Of a DNA stretch of 64,000 nucleotides, positions 11,448 to 24,461 are shown in pieces. Every line of letters starts with the position of its first letter. Position 1 is the stretch's first letter. A program made the position numbers and the translations under genes. The stretch covers positions 310,001-374,000 of the forward strand of contig JAPXFQ010000997.1 in assembly GCA_028564705.1 (NCBI GenBank), read 5' to 3'. The notes under the pieces are model-generated. The model ran no database searches, was not told the DNA's origin, and saw only the letters and a program-made list of their open reading frames with translations. The DNA comes from Apricaphanius iberus (lineage: Eukaryota > Chordata > Actinopteri > Cyprinodontiformes > Aphaniidae).

Positions 11448-11635
11448 CCCACTATTTGGTTGTGGGTGTGTGCATGCATGGTTGTTTGTCCTGTCCGTCT
11501 CTATGTGGCCCTGTGATGGACTGGCAACCTGTCCAGGGTGTACCCCGCCTCTTGCCCGACAGCTGGAGATACTGTAGGCACCAACCCCCCCGCAACCCCT
11601 GGAGGACTAAGCGGTTTGGAAAATGGATGGATGTT
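11448..11635 (+). mobile_element. 3' part of a fish SINE/LINE-tail repeat ending in (ggat)n
   Basis: This carries a widespread fish repeat: tggccctgtgatggactggc, acctgtccagggtgtacccc, then 'gcggtttggaaaatggatggatg' in broken form. It ends in a short ggat repeat, as such 3' tails do. The 5' part is missing, so the tRNA-like or LINE head cannot be assigned. Confidence 0.65.
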
Positions 11636-12655
11636 TAATTCACTTTTACCTGTAGCTCTATGTTCAGCTTGTTTAGATTGAACATTATTTAAAATGAAAA
11701 AAAATAAAATAAAAAAAACTTTCTTCAGACCCCCTCTAAAAATTCCCTCAACTGCCTATTTCAATAGTTCAATATCCAAATAAACATTATGTATAATAAA
11801 ATAAAAAAATAAACAAGGGGTCTCTTTGCTTACGCCAGCCAATACCTTTTTTTCTACAATACCTTCTGGTTCATGAGTTCCATAGGCAAGCAATACAGAC
11901 ACACACCTCAGAATCAGCTTTATAGCACCTGGCTATCAGCCTAAAAAAAGGGAAGCAATTATTGGTCGATTCAGCAGCAGAGAGGTGGGAACATGGTTGC
12001 CATGATCAGTCCCAGATATAAACAGTGATGTACTGTGTTTTCAAACAACATCCTCTTCTATAGCCATTTGAGCTAACGAAGCTTAAATCAGACATAGCCA
12101 GCCTCCCCATTTGCATCAATAAGCTGTGGTCAACCATGAACCCTTTAGCCAGTTCTCCAGTGTTTCTTCATTGGATCACCTTTGATAGATACAAATCACT
12201 GCAGACATGGAGCAACCCACAAGAGCTGCAGTTTGGAAGATGCTTTGACCCTGTTATCTAGCCTTCATATTTTGGTTCTTGTCAGACTAGCTCAACCCCT
12301 TAAGTTTTTTTCAATTTATCCTGTTTCTAACACATTAGTTATGGGTTGATAATGTTATGGGTTGCATCTCTAGAGCGGTGGAAAATGTAGCTGTCTGGCA
12401 ACTCAAAGGCTGAATTAGATTCAAGCAAACTGAAGCAACTAAATGCTTTTATTACCTGTCACTGTGCTGCTGTTAAAACTGAATTTCTCTTGTGTGGGAC
12501 TAAAATTGATTATTCTATTCCATTTCTGCTTTTGGTGGTATAGCCAATAAGTGCCAAGTGATAACACAATCAGTGATAGTTTTGGTGCCATGTTATCTGC
12601 TGGTGTTGGTCCATTGTTTTTTCTGAGATCCAAGGTCAACACAGCCATCTACTAG
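11636..12655. other. Background, no gene seen
   Basis: AT-rich DNA. Nothing recognisable on either strand apart from short A-rich runs at 11695-11720. Confidence 0.45.
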
Positions 12656-13124
12656 AAAGTTTAAGAGCACTTCATGCTTCCTGCTGCTCACCAACTTTAT
12701 TGTGATGTAGATTTCATTTTCCGACAGGACTTGGCATCAGCACACTTTCCAAAGCTACCAGGACCTGGTTTAAAGACTGTGGTATCCCTGTTCTCAATTG
12801 GCCAGCAAACTTGCCTGACCTTAACCCTATAGATAATCGATAGGGTATTGTCATGCTCTTACCTTTCATGTTCATAGTTTTCAGTTGTCCATCATTTCTA
12901 AAAATCCTTTTTTCATTGGTCTTAATTGATATTGTAATTTTCTGAGATACTGAATAAGGGACATTCATTAGTTAACGGTTATAATAATCAAACTTTAAAG
13001 ATTAAACATTTAATATCAGTCCTTGTGTATTAATTAATCTAATATACAAATTTCACTTTTTGAATAGGATTACTGAAATAAATCATCTTTTTCATGATAT
13101 TGTAATTTTATGCCCAGCACCTGT
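12656..13124 (+). mobile_element. Tc1-type transposon relic, 3' half
   Basis: Frame-shifted translation near 12740-12840 gives SKATRTWFKDCGIPVLNWPA followed by LPDLNPID. This is the C-terminal region of a Tc1-family DDE transposase around its last acidic residue, which has decayed (a stop replaces ENLW). The downstream stretch to 'gcccagcacctgta' (end at 13124) matches the right terminal inverted repeat region of a common fish Tc1 element. No left terminus is visible, so it is truncated and inactive. Confidence 0.65.
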
Positions 13125-13329
13125 ATGTATTGCAGCTTCCAAAGTTGCATTTTTTAATATATTTTTGAAATGCACTGAATACGTGAAAACGTGAATTTTC
13201 TGTGAAATGCTTGCAGTCACGTTTCACAGAAAAATCTGAAGAGGTCGGGGGTCCACTGTTTTGTCAGGCAGAAAGATACGCATGTGTTTCATGCTTATAT
13301 TCCTATCAAGAATTTCATTTGGCATTTCT

Positions 13330-13800
13330 CTGTCAGGTTTTGGGGTGTTTAAAATGGACTCAAATGCAGGCAGGCAAAATATGAAGTGAAAGTTTGTTAA
13401 CCTTAAAGACAAAAACCTTACAAAATGACACGAAGGGGTCAGAACAAAGAACTGGATGAAAGGAAGCAGACCAAGAGACAGGAGGCAATGGAATAATCTT
13501 ACAGGGAATGGCAGAAAATTAGAAGCTGAAATGCTTTTTGATTACTGACAACAGATATGTGGCTGATTAAAAAGAGGGTACAAATCTGGGAGAGAGAAAT
13601 AAGTAGAAGACTGAGGGAAGAAGACTAATAAACATTAGAGAAGCTGAGGAAAGTGAATTCTAATGCAAATATCAAAATACAGGAACGAATTAGGAAACCA
13701 GATAAAGAAATCTAAGATAGTACAAAAAACAAAGAAATGATCAAAATCCAAAGACTGATTAAAACCAAAACTCAAACATTCCAGGATTGTGACATTCTCC
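13330..13800. repeat. Probable dispersed repeat, purine-rich
   Basis: The composition (aggcaggcaaaatatgaag, then many short gac/aac-ag phrases) is like a degenerate fish repeat with 'aatgcaggcagg' near one end. It lies between 'gtcagg' at about 13334 and 'ttgtgaca' at about 13786, possibly inverted ends. The class is uncertain. Confidence 0.3.
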
Positions 13801-16649
13801 TTACATTCTTTTTCGTGAATTTTACCAGTGAAAAGGACTGAAAATGTTGATGTTCTCAGTTCCAAACTTCCCTGTTGGTACAGTTTGACTCTTAACTTAT
13901 AACATACAGCAATATGGAGTTTATCTTCAACATGTGATGAAGCTTAAACAACACCTATCACAACAACTCACTTAAAAAAATCTGTACTTTTAATTTTTGT
14001 AGGGTTGTGAGAGTATAAATGAGTGAAAGAAAACAGCATTCATCCGAATCAATTTAGCAATAAGAATTTTTAAGTCTAAAGGCCTTAAATGTATGATCAA
14101 TTAAATTAGACTAAATCCAGCAAGGGTATGATATTCTATCAGGATATGATCTATTATAGATTGGAAATACTTACAGTTTCCTTCTGTTAACTATCTGTAA
14201 ATGTTAAGTATGTTTTTTTGTAGCATAAACTGCTAACAGCAATTATGCAAATCTATTGAAGGTAAATGAGGTTTAGCAAAAACATGTATGATTAGCTAAG
14301 CTTTTAATGCCATTAGAGCTTGGATGGGGTGTTTTTGGTCACTGAACTACAGGAGTGATGGTGGATTTTGTTAACATCAGCACAGGGTGAGATTATGTGA
14401 CTTTATGTCGGCTTTTCTTTTTCAGACAGATCATCTTTCTCTTTTCACATTCCGTTTTGTTGGTCAGTTTTCCAAACCCCTTTTACATTGTCTCTAATTA
14501 GTACTGCACCTGCACTTTAATTGATTTTTTAAAGGGGTATATCATCTCAAATCCCTCTCACTGTAATTAAGGCTTATGACGGGATAATGCAAAAGTAGTG
14601 GATTAGAGGTTGAATTACTTGAATATGGAGAATATGATTCAAGTATTGAGTGTAAGTCATGTCTTTAACTAAAAAAACAACTGAGAAGTACAAAAGAAGC
14701 TTGACAGGAACAGACAGATGTCCCTAGCACTTAGCTGGTATTGATTATGAATATAGCCTAGACTTTTTATAAGGCTTTTAAAAACTGGCAAATACACCTA
14801 AATAAAAATACACCCCACAGAAAAAAAGCAATTACAGTCTAAATGTGCTTTTAAGATTTGAATAAGGCAGTGGTCTCAAATGGGCCACATGAGCCAAAAA
14901 TTTCAAGTCAAAAGTCAAGGGTTTAAAGAAAAATCAGGAAATAATATGTAGTAATTTGTACCTTTTTAGCCATGAAAAAATGGTTTAGAAGGAGTAGGAA
15001 AGGAATGTATAAATCACTGCAGATCCAAAACTACAAGTTTGCCTTATTAGAAGCAAACCATCCAGTTTGCTAAATATTCTGGATTCGGTTGGAAAAAAAT
15101 ATTAATGATAATAATTGTATTCTATTCTCAGCTATTAAAACTTGGGTCGCTCTTTAAAGAGGAACACACACCCAAATCAACTTGTTTTTACAGATAAAAT
15201 GTGTTCTTCATTGTAAAATGTGACTGAGGCTGCTGTGGTAGCTATTACACAGCTTGTAGCACAAGAACCTAAAAATATAATGTGGTGCTATTGAGGCACC
15301 CAATACCTAGAGGCCAAGAACACATTTATTGCAGATTTACAGTAAATGTGGTCACTGAAATCGTTATAAATGTAGTCTCCATGAGGAATAAATTATGAAA
15401 AGTCTCCTGCAAAGTCACACCTGTAATAACCATTCACTTTTTATTGTATGTATACTCTATGTCTGTATGCTGTTTCTGTTACATTTGGTAAAGACAGTGG
15501 ATTGAACCACCTCTGACAGTTAGGCGGTGCGTCTACCTGGGATAAAAAAATAATAAAAAACATTATTTAGCTACAGCTGAAATATCTCAGCTTGCCATGG
15601 TGGTTAATGTATTTGAGTCTCTAGAGAGTTCATATGCAAATCAGTGACGGGATTCCCTGAAGACAAAGGGAACAAACAGTGACATTTTAAAATGATACAG
15701 ACACACCACAACCCTCTGAAGTCTGAGACGGGTCAGATATCTGGTATGGCAGGAAAATATGTGGGAATGACTTGTCAAAGCTACTTGGTTTCATGCGCCT
15801 AAGCTTTTCAAACATTTCAAGCCGAACCTCACAGAGACTCTCTTCACTCAGACGTCCTACTGGTACACTGTGCTTCCATACCGCTGAGAAGCTGAGTGAA
15901 TATGCAAACGCCTGTGGATCAGGGCTGGCACACACACCCTGCCTGCCTTCTTGACCGTGAGGGTTTGGCACATGGAGTCAGTGACTACAGCACAGCTCAC
16001 GGGTGTAAAGAGAATCAACTTATTGATTAATCTGTGGGATACAGAGATGTCAATGGACCTGTTTGACCTCTTGGCCCTGCATTACCTGACAATATCTGTG
16101 TGAATATTGATCTGATTGGAACATTGTGGCTTAATGAAGGGAGCAATTCTTTTCTCCAATAATTAAAAAGCTGCAGCGAAAGATGGATTGCCTTGGAGGA
16201 GCTTTTATGATGGGACCACATTTTCTAGTTGAATACCTTTCCTCTCAGATGCTTACATTCAGTCCTTTTGGCATGAATGTCATTTATTCATGTACAAGTA
16301 AGGACAAACTTTTAAATACTAATTTCTTCATTGAAAATGAAGACATTTATGTCTAATCTTTTTTTTAATTTATGTCATAAAGAGAGATTGTATTACTAAC
16401 ACCAACAATTAACCTGGTTTGTCTCAATAAACAATATATTAACAAACCTTTGATGATTTAAATATGTTTTGGACTAAAAATCGAACTCAAAACCTCAAAA
16501 CAGTTTAACCTTTATTGACAATAATTTTATGAATATGCAAGAAGTAGAACTGCTTCTTGGGAATGTTTTATTTTCTTAGGTCAGAGTCTGACACAGGAGG
16601 TTTTAAAGGATTTCCTGCTCAGAGACTTGGACCATAATTTATTCTTAGT
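13801..16649. other. Background, no gene seen
   Basis: AT-rich DNA. A short piece at 14868-14905 (gcagtggtctcaaatgggcc) resembles the end of a hAT repeat. 15687-15971 is open on the minus strand for 94 codons but matches no protein I know and shows no splice context, so it is not called. Confidence 0.4.
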
Positions 16650-16735
16650 TTAGAACAGAGGTCTGGAACTAGCAGCTCTGGAGACACAAGTGGCTCTTTT
16701 GACCTTCCAAAATGGCTCCTAATGTCTCTGGTAAG
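16650..16735. mobile_element. hAT-like terminal fragment
   Basis: The phrase 'gaggtctggaactagcagct' followed by 'tggagacacaagtggctctt' resembles the start of a widespread hAT-type fish repeat. No partner end was found. Confidence 0.35.
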
Positions 16736-16979
16736 AACAATATAGACAAATGTTTTGAAGAAAGGTTATGATAAAAAAGGTTATGATAAAAAACGCAAGC
16801 ACTGCCAGTTATTCACATTTTTTTCATGGAATTATTGCCAGCAAAAGTACCAGTGACACCATTTAAGATCTATTGCTCGTCCTCAGGTTGGGAACTGTTA
16901 TTATTTTCCTACATTTTACATAATTATCCAAAGGTTTCATCTCTCTCTCGCTCTGTGTGAGTGTGTGTTTGTGTATATA

Positions 16980-17494
16980 CAGTACAGAGTTCCAAGTTTG
17001 GACACACCTTCTCATTTAGTGCGTTTTCTTTATTTTCATGATTATTTACATTGTAGATTCTCACTGAACGCATCAAAACTATGATTGAACAAATATGGAA
17101 TTGTGCAGAACTTTTTCAAAAATTGTGAAATAACCTGGCCTCCAAGGTCACCGGACCTGAACCCAATCGAGATGATTTGGGGTGAGCTGAACCGCAGAGT
17201 GAAGGCAAAAGGGCCAACAAGTACTAAGCATCTCTCGGAACTCCTTCAAGACTGTTGGAAAACCATTTCGGGTGACTACCTCTTGAAGCTCAAGAGAATG
17301 CAAAGCAGTAATCACAGCAAAGGGTGGCTACTTTGAGGAATCTAATATATAACACATGTATTCAGTTATTTCACCCTTTTTGTTGAAGTACATACATTAA
17401 TGTGTTATGTGTTCATTCATATAGTTTTGATGCCCTCATGAAAATAAAGAAAACGCATTGAATGAGAAGGTGTGTACAAACTATTGGTCTGTTC

Positions 17495-17496
<2 letters not shown>
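16980..17496 (+). mobile_element. Internally deleted Tc1 transposon with both TIRs
   Basis: The ends are inverted: CAGTACAGAGTTCCAAGTTT at the left and, from the right on the opposite strand, CAGAACAGACCAATAGTTTG. Both run on into a shared gacacaccttctcatt / cattttctttattttcatg region. TA flanks both sides (16978-16979 and 17497-17498), as expected for Tc1 insertion. At 517 bp it is far below the roughly 1.2-1.3 kb of intact members. The interior keeps only the transposase C-terminus, so it is a deletion derivative. Confidence 0.85.
17085..17336 (+). pseudogene. Tc1 transposase C-terminal remnant
   Basis: This is the last part of a DDE-type transposase that cuts and joins transposon ends at TA. 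It reads PRSPDLNPIEMIWGELNRRV, then LLQDCWKTISGDYLLKL and KGWLL. The glutamate of DLNPIE is normally the third catalytic acid. The first two aspartates and the DNA-binding domain are absent because of the internal deletion. The start ATG is fortuitous. Confidence 0.8.
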
Positions 17497-18689
<1,193 letters not shown>

Positions 18690-18960
18690 ATAGCAGGGAT
18701 GGAGGCTTGACTCAAGTCCTGACTTGAGTCACGTTTAGGGAATTAATAGGGTGAAGACCTTTAAGTGAAACACAGTGAACTTACTATCTGAATATCAGCA
18801 AGTCTAAATCATGATAGAGAAATACCAGCAGACTTGCTCCTTGCAAGGATGTACAAGTACGCAGTTCCTCACTCGAGTCAAGTCACTCGAGACTTGTGAG
18901 TTGACTTGCAGGCCGATGACTTGCACTTAGACTCAGACTTGCAGTGTTAGAACTTAAAGA
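18690..18960. repeat. Degenerate 'gacttgagtc' repeat
   Basis: Many variants of gacttgagtc/actcgagtcaag occur in both orientations (18706-18732 and 18868-18945), giving a locally self-complementary block. A similar low-complexity repeat is common in fish. Confidence 0.5.
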
Positions 18961-19779
18961 TATACTGAGTAACATTTACACCATAAAAACACATGCTTTT
19001 GAAACGTTTCTGTGACACAACACCATTTTTGATGTCCACCTTCGGAGCTGTCACTATATAGGAGGATCCTGCTACTAAAAACCGCACTATACAACTTTTC
19101 ACCTGTGGACCGCTTCCCCGGATGTACTGACTGAGTTTCGCTTTACGGCAGTATGCTGCGAGCTATCTAACCTACCTATGACCTACCTAACCTCTGATTC
19201 GTACCAGAGCACATCCGTTGTGTGCCCAGTATGAATTGTGGGTAAGGAAAGTTGCAGCATGCTGAGCTGCGGAGCTGGAAGATGGGAGAAAACACAAGTC
19301 AGAGAGCATTTCTGTCCCTTCACTGCAGTGACAGAGCTTTTCTGTCAAACGGTTATTAAGTTTAGGTCAAAGTAGGATTAGCTTCTAAAACCCAGTGTTA
19401 GGACTTTTTAGTTTTGTGTGGTCAGCTGCTGTGAGTGAGACATTAGAGATACAACAGGATATATGGATGCTGAACAAGCAGTGTTGCTACTGGATTGGTA
19501 AGTAATAAATGTTTGCTCCGGGGTTATTTGGTCATAATGATGGGATACAATACCGGGAGAACTGTTTGACGGTTTACCAACTGACATGCCATTAGTTTGA
19601 GGCTTTGTAGTTTTGTCTGGCAAGCTTGTAAAACTGTCAGATTCGTTTCAGATGCGCTCCATAGAGATTTTTACAACAGTGATGTTACGCCACAAGCCTT
19701 GAGAGGGCAACAGAGGACAAATATCCGCAAAGTTATGGAGTATGTCTATAAGACTAGTTTATACTTCTCTTCCAGCAAG
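18961..19779. other. Background, no gene seen
   Basis: No recognised element. 19100-19280 is somewhat richer in GC. No coding frame can be supported. Confidence 0.4.
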
Positions 19780-19883
19780 TTTGCACATGTGGTGTGCGAT
19801 ACAGCATATTTTGGTATTGATCCGATACCAATTAAATATGGGCCAGTACTGCCAATACGAACACTGAAACCGATATTTTTCCA
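19780..19883. mobile_element. hAT-like fragment ('ccgatacc' type)
   Basis: The stretch contains tttggtattgatccgatacc and cagtactgccaatacg, typical of fish repeats with repeated gatacc motifs near their ends. It is truncated against the LINE tail that follows. Confidence 0.4.
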
Positions 19884-19992
19884 ATTCAATTCAGTTTATT
19901 TATATAGTTCCAATTCACAACACATGTAATCTCAAGGCACTTTAAAAGAAAGGTCATTTCAATACAAGCATACAAACATTCTATCCAGTTTA
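19884..19992 (-). mobile_element. L2-type LINE 3' tail
   Basis: On the minus strand this ends ...gtgccttgagatt... tatataaataaactgaattg, the signature 3' terminus of the LINE family also found at 44473, 50238 and 54036. Only the tail survives. Confidence 0.7.
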
Positions 19993-20005
19993 AAAAGGTT
20001 CAATA

Positions 20006-20080
20006 AATAATAGAGGCCGACCTATATATCAGCCGATATATCAGGCCGATATATTCTATTTTTTCTATATCGGCCATAGG
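20006..20080. repeat. 'atatcggcc' repeat, probable hAT-type end
   Basis: The sequence gaggccgacctatatatcag followed by repeated gatatatc and a final tatcggccataggcc is locally self-complementary. It resembles the end of a fish hAT repeat. The partner end was not found. Confidence 0.4.
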
Positions 20081-22525
20081 CCAAAACTCAAAGAAAAAAG
20101 CCGTAATGAAACAAAAAAAGATTAGGTACCTTTGTGGCCAGCTGTAGCCAATACTTGACAGAAAGGACTCAGAACCACCCATTTTTGAAATAAATACATC
20201 ATTATGAAAAAAAAAACTGACTTTGGGAAAAAGAGAGATTGGAACAAAAACTGATGGAATTAAATAAAAATGTCTTGAAATAATTTATATTATTATGAAG
20301 TAAATTGCAGTGAATTAAAATGTAATGAAATATAAACATATATATATTATACAAATGTATAATCTATAATAAAAAAAAATTATGAAAAATATTTTTAAAA
20401 CAATGGGCATTGCATTTGAAATGAATTCAGTTTTTAATAATTTAATTTTCTTTTTTGTTTGTTTTTTTATTTTATTTTTATTACGTGTCCTCTCTAGCAG
20501 TTTGCCACTAAGAATTGGTGTCTGAGTACCAAGTACAAGCCCAACAGATTTACTTTCCCAAGCAGAGTATTACAGTTTTGCTGTAACACTCCACTTGATG
20601 TATATGTATTAAAAAATCTTTATCAGTGATTACTGAGGGTTCAATTTCCTGAAGTCATGGACACGAAACCAATAATTTAATTTTCACATTATATTTTTAT
20701 TTAATATTTAGTCATGCTGATATTTATTTCATAATGTTGTATTTATTTATTTCATTTGCCGTTATTTATTTCATTTTTTATTTGGCGTTCCATACTGTAG
20801 GGGAATTTATCAATTAAATAATTAATAAATTAATAATTGTTATGATCTATCTGGTGTTGCTGAGAAATATTAACTAATAATTGCAAATTAGTAGTTAATT
20901 ATTATTTAAATCATTTAATCGGGACACCATTCTAGCCTCTGTGCTAGAAACAAAATATTATATATAATCAAAAAGGGGATTTTTAACAAATAATCTCACT
21001 TATGATTAATTATTAGTGATCACACCAGAAAGATCCTATCTGAAGGACATGAATTCTTTGCAATAACTCAAACACACACACTCAGAATAAAAGAAACCAG
21101 AGATCAGATTCAAGTTAACAAATTTATTCTTAAGACACGACTAAAATAACACATAAAAACACTACTTATACCAAACGGTTCTGTCAAGACTACCATATAC
21201 CTGAGTAATATGGCGGCCAGCGATGAGGTCACTTAGGCACGTCACGGGGCGCCTCCTACTGATGTCGTACGCAGCCCCTCGCGTGCATGCGAGATGGCGG
21301 TGCATGACGCAAACACGCAGCTCGTATAAGAACGGGGGATGTTTTATGATCCCGTTTTATGACTTATTGTTTAACTTGAAGCAAGAGGCTTGTGGTTCCT
21401 TTCTAACAAAGAAACCTCGTGGCTCTTATCAGTGAGTTAGCTTTCTGCTAATAAAACTCTGGTTGGTAAATATGGAGGAAAAAGGGATTCAAGGGAAAGG
21501 GATAAAGGATTCGATTCAGAGACGATTCTCGATTCAGAAGTGATTCTCGATTCAAATCAAATTTTTTTTCTTAATCATTTGTGTTTGTAATACACACAAC
21601 TTGATCTGCCAAGTGTCTGTGATGAAGTGAGCCATGAATGTAATAGGGCATCAACATAAAATGGATTTTACAATCTATGTTGAGAGAAGGGAACTGGTTC
21701 AAAAGTAACAAGACATGAAATTGCAATTGGACATCCAAGACCTTTTAAACAAAATTTCTAGTCTTGAAAAAAAATGTTGATATATTTTAAGAAGAAAAAA
21801 ATTATACTATGTATTTTGTGTGTTCTTTGGTACGTAGTAGAAAATGGATTGAATATATTTAGTATGCACCAAATGTTGCTTATCAACTATCATTAAACAG
21901 AAATTTATGGCTTATTTTCATTGTTTTTGTGAGAAATTTCAAAAGTCCTAACGTTATTGAACTAAGCATACATTTCGGACTTCCTTGAAAGCGCCATCCA
22001 GCACAGCTGGATGTTTATTTGTAGCTTATAAAGAAAAATCGCTCTTATATACTTGCAGATTTATAAAAAAAATAAAAATAAAAAAATTTAGCCAAGGTTG
22101 TCATTACCATGGAGGAAACCTTTTAGACGGCCCAAACATTTACCTTCAGCAAAGATGGGGCGGGCTGGATTTCTCTTTCGTCTTTCATGCTGAAGCTTTA
22201 TCCTAGCGGCTACAGCTAGCTAACGCTAGCTAGCCAACGCCGCATCATCATCAGACTTGTCAATGTTTCACTTGAATAAGAGACAGGCCATAGATTTGTT
22301 TGGATACTTCAATTCACAGAAGCTGAGTAGATTTTAAAATAGAAAGTACGGATGGACAGAATAAAGAAAAAAATGTGGAAAAAAAGATGCTAAAAAATGA
22401 GATGGCTTAGTCCTAATTGTCACTGGAAGCTCTAGTGTTAAATGCTTTGATAGGTCATTATGACTGAAAACGCGCAATAAAAGTTCAGTCCATTTTTCCT
22501 TATACATTATCTACTTTAAGGATCT
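20081..22525. other. Background with minor repeat fragments
   Basis: AT-rich sequence. 20820-21180 has an LTR-like feel but no paired LTR or tRNA primer site was found. 21200-21310 is a CpG-rich patch. 21507-21560 repeats gattctcgattcag. 22205-22240 is a gctagctaacgctagct palindromic run. No gene is seen. Confidence 0.35.
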
Positions 22526-22834
22526 GGGGCGTATTCACAAAGAATCTTAGGGCTAAAAGTAGGTCGTAACTGGCGAATTTAGGAGTAACTCCTAAAAAAT
22601 GGGGGGTGTCACTCTTAAACTTAGGACTCCTAGTTTCTTAAGATTAAAGTAATTCACAACCACTTTTAGGCCTAAAAGTAGCTCCTAAGTCTGGGAGTCC
22701 TTAAAAGAAGTCAAGAGGACTCCTAACTCCCTAAGAGCTATTCACAAAGACTCCCAAAATGGCTGCAGCCAGACGCAATGTGTTGGACACTGGATGATTC
22801 TGAATTGACTAAACAATAGCGACTAAGGCCATGT

Positions 22835-23516
22835 CAACACATAGCCAGGTTTTTTTTAAAAACAAAGATTCTCCTCTGCTCGATGAAAAGAAAAATTCTC
22901 CATCCGCAGGTAACCAGATAAAGGCATTTTTCAGCACATTCATAGACGTGACAAACAGCACGGTGCAGTAGTTCTCCCAAAACCTATCCGCTAAGAATAA
23001 CTTTCTTTCCTCTAACTTCAGTACGCAGCAGTGATAGAGCTTATAACAGCAAACAAACAAAACGTGCTTTAACAATGGATGATACCAACACAGCTCTGAG
23101 GGCATAAATGCATTTTTTTTTTTTGTCAGCGGCAAGCATGAACTGATGAAGCCTCTTGGATAAGAGGTGAAACGTCTTCCAAGACAAATGACCAAGTCCA
23201 GTTGTGTTCGATTGAAATTTCCTTGAGATAACCATGACCTGGATGAATGAGAACATTCACAGGCTTAGAGTACACACAGTTCGCACAAGTGATGTTGGAG
23301 CATTTTTTGTTGCGAATAGTGACGTTACGGTACTTAAAACTCTGTTTTCAACCGTCCACTCGCAGATACTGAAAACGGAAAAATCGCAAATCTCCTCTTT
23401 GGCCGGAGTTTTTCAAAAGATTTATTTGTGGTGCCGAAATTCTCCGGTTACGTGTGGGTGACAGGTTAAACCGTAGAAAAATATCTCCGTTTTGTGAGAT
23501 ACCCGGCTATGTGTTG
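22835..23516. mobile_element. MITE-like element nested in the Harbinger element
   Basis: The left end caacacatagccaggt (22835) is inverted against the right end caacacatagccgggt (opposite strand, ending 23516). Interior phrases such as gaaaacggaaaaatcgc and tatctccgttttgtgag belong to a common fish repeat. No transposase was found. It sits wholly inside the Harbinger ends, so it inserted later. Confidence 0.5.
23127..23275 (+). ncRNA. Hammerhead-ribozyme-like core in a retroelement tail
   Basis: CTGATGA (23143-23149) is followed by a 7-bp stem (gcctctt, loop ggat, aagaggt; 23151-23168, one G-U pair) and then GAAAC (23169-23173). This is the arrangement of a hammerhead core around stem II. 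The block runs on to 'atgacctggatgaatgagaa', a phrase I associate with the 3' region of fish Penelope-like elements, which are known to carry hammerheads. There are two problems: an extra A lies between CTGATGA and stem II, and I cannot draw convincing stems I and III. It is either decayed or only similar. Confidence 0.35.
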
Positions 23517-23544
23517 TTCCCCCTGCACAAAGAAGAAAACCAAT

Positions 23545-23689
23545 TTATGCAACATATGTAGGGATGCCTATATGACGGACATTGCCCACCTGTTGCAGCA
23601 GCATCCTTTTTATAAGCGGCGATCTCGAGCCGACACTGGGACTGTAGAGAATACCATCTCTTCTCACAGTCTTCTGACGTTTGCGACAC
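23545..23689 (-). pseudogene. MYB/SANT-like DNA-binding domain remnant of Harbinger
   Basis: In Harbinger elements a second protein with a MYB/SANT-like domain helps the transposase bind DNA. This frame starts MSQTSEDCEKRWYSLQSQCR and continues LEIAAYKKDAAATGG. It keeps the E.C..RW..L spacing, the basic third helix and the ATGG turn of this family, then loses homology. Upstream sequence on the minus strand is broken. The short length and similarity by eye only make this moderate. Confidence 0.5.
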
Positions 23690-24461
23690 CGCTGGATAAG
23701 GTGCATTTAATTTCCACCCATGCCTCCCTTTTTTTCTTATTCATAATCCCGGCTCCGAATCGCCTTTTGAGGACCGTCCTCCCCTCCAGTACCAACTGTG
23801 CCAGTAGTAATAATTGGTCCTGCAACATGTTAGGTTACCTTGTTCTTTTCTTGCCACTCATTTTCAGTTCACGAGATGCTTTTCACAGTAGGGGAGGGGG
23901 GGGGGGTCGATTTAAGATGTGGCTTATGTGCTCATCTTCACAATTGTTTACAGCCTACTTGCAATCGCTCCCTTAATATGATGGGGGTGGGGGCTGGAGC
24001 TTATCCCAGTTAGGACGGCAATCTGTCACATAATATGATGCATTTCACGTGTTTTTGTTTTAAAACTTCACCCTCTCTGTAAGTAGGCTATTGTGTGTAA
24101 GTTCTATGAAGTGTCATTCTCGTGGCTGACACAAATATGTCATCATGCATTATTTCAGCTATTTACGCTGTTCATAATCACGCTTTTATCGACATTGAAG
24201 TTATCCATTTCCTGGTTTCACACGTGTCATTAAATGACCAATCACACTGCTGTCCGTCTATTTACTCATACAAAGGAAATGACGTTTTCCATAGCAACGG
24301 TACGTCACTCTTATCTTACGTTTAGGAATTTGTCCTACGTAAAAGTAGCTCTTAGTGCGTTTGTGAATAGGTTTTAGATGACAACTCCTACGTAAGACCT
24401 TTTAGCGCGAGTTAGGAGAAACACCTAGCGGTAAGATAAGAGACTTTGTGAAGATGGCCCC

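Larger units (their letters stand above)
22526..24461. mobile_element. PIF/Harbinger-like DNA transposon carrying nested insertions
   Basis: The left end (22526, ggggcgtattcacaaag) is inverted against the right end (read on the opposite strand from 24461: ggggccatcttcacaaag). Both ends continue into CpG-containing tcctaa/ctaaaagta-rich arms. This terminus type is familiar from fish PIF/Harbinger elements. A MYB/SANT-like remnant on the minus strand (23545-23689) supports the class, since Harbinger elements encode such a protein. No 3-bp duplication could be fixed. About 682 bp of the length is a second element inserted inside. Confidence 0.65.

Noticed and set aside
15687..15971. 94-codon minus-strand frame as an exon
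   Set aside because: No recognised domain, no repeats and no convincing splice sites at its edges.
20820..21180. Possible LTR retroelement, with a weak echo at 52150-52230
   Set aside because: No paired LTR, primer-binding site or gag/pol frame could be found.
23173..23185. gtctt-cc-aagac as stem III of the hammerhead-like motif
   Set aside because: A two-base loop is too tight and the strand does not end in a NUH cleavage triplet, so it cannot serve as a normal stem III.
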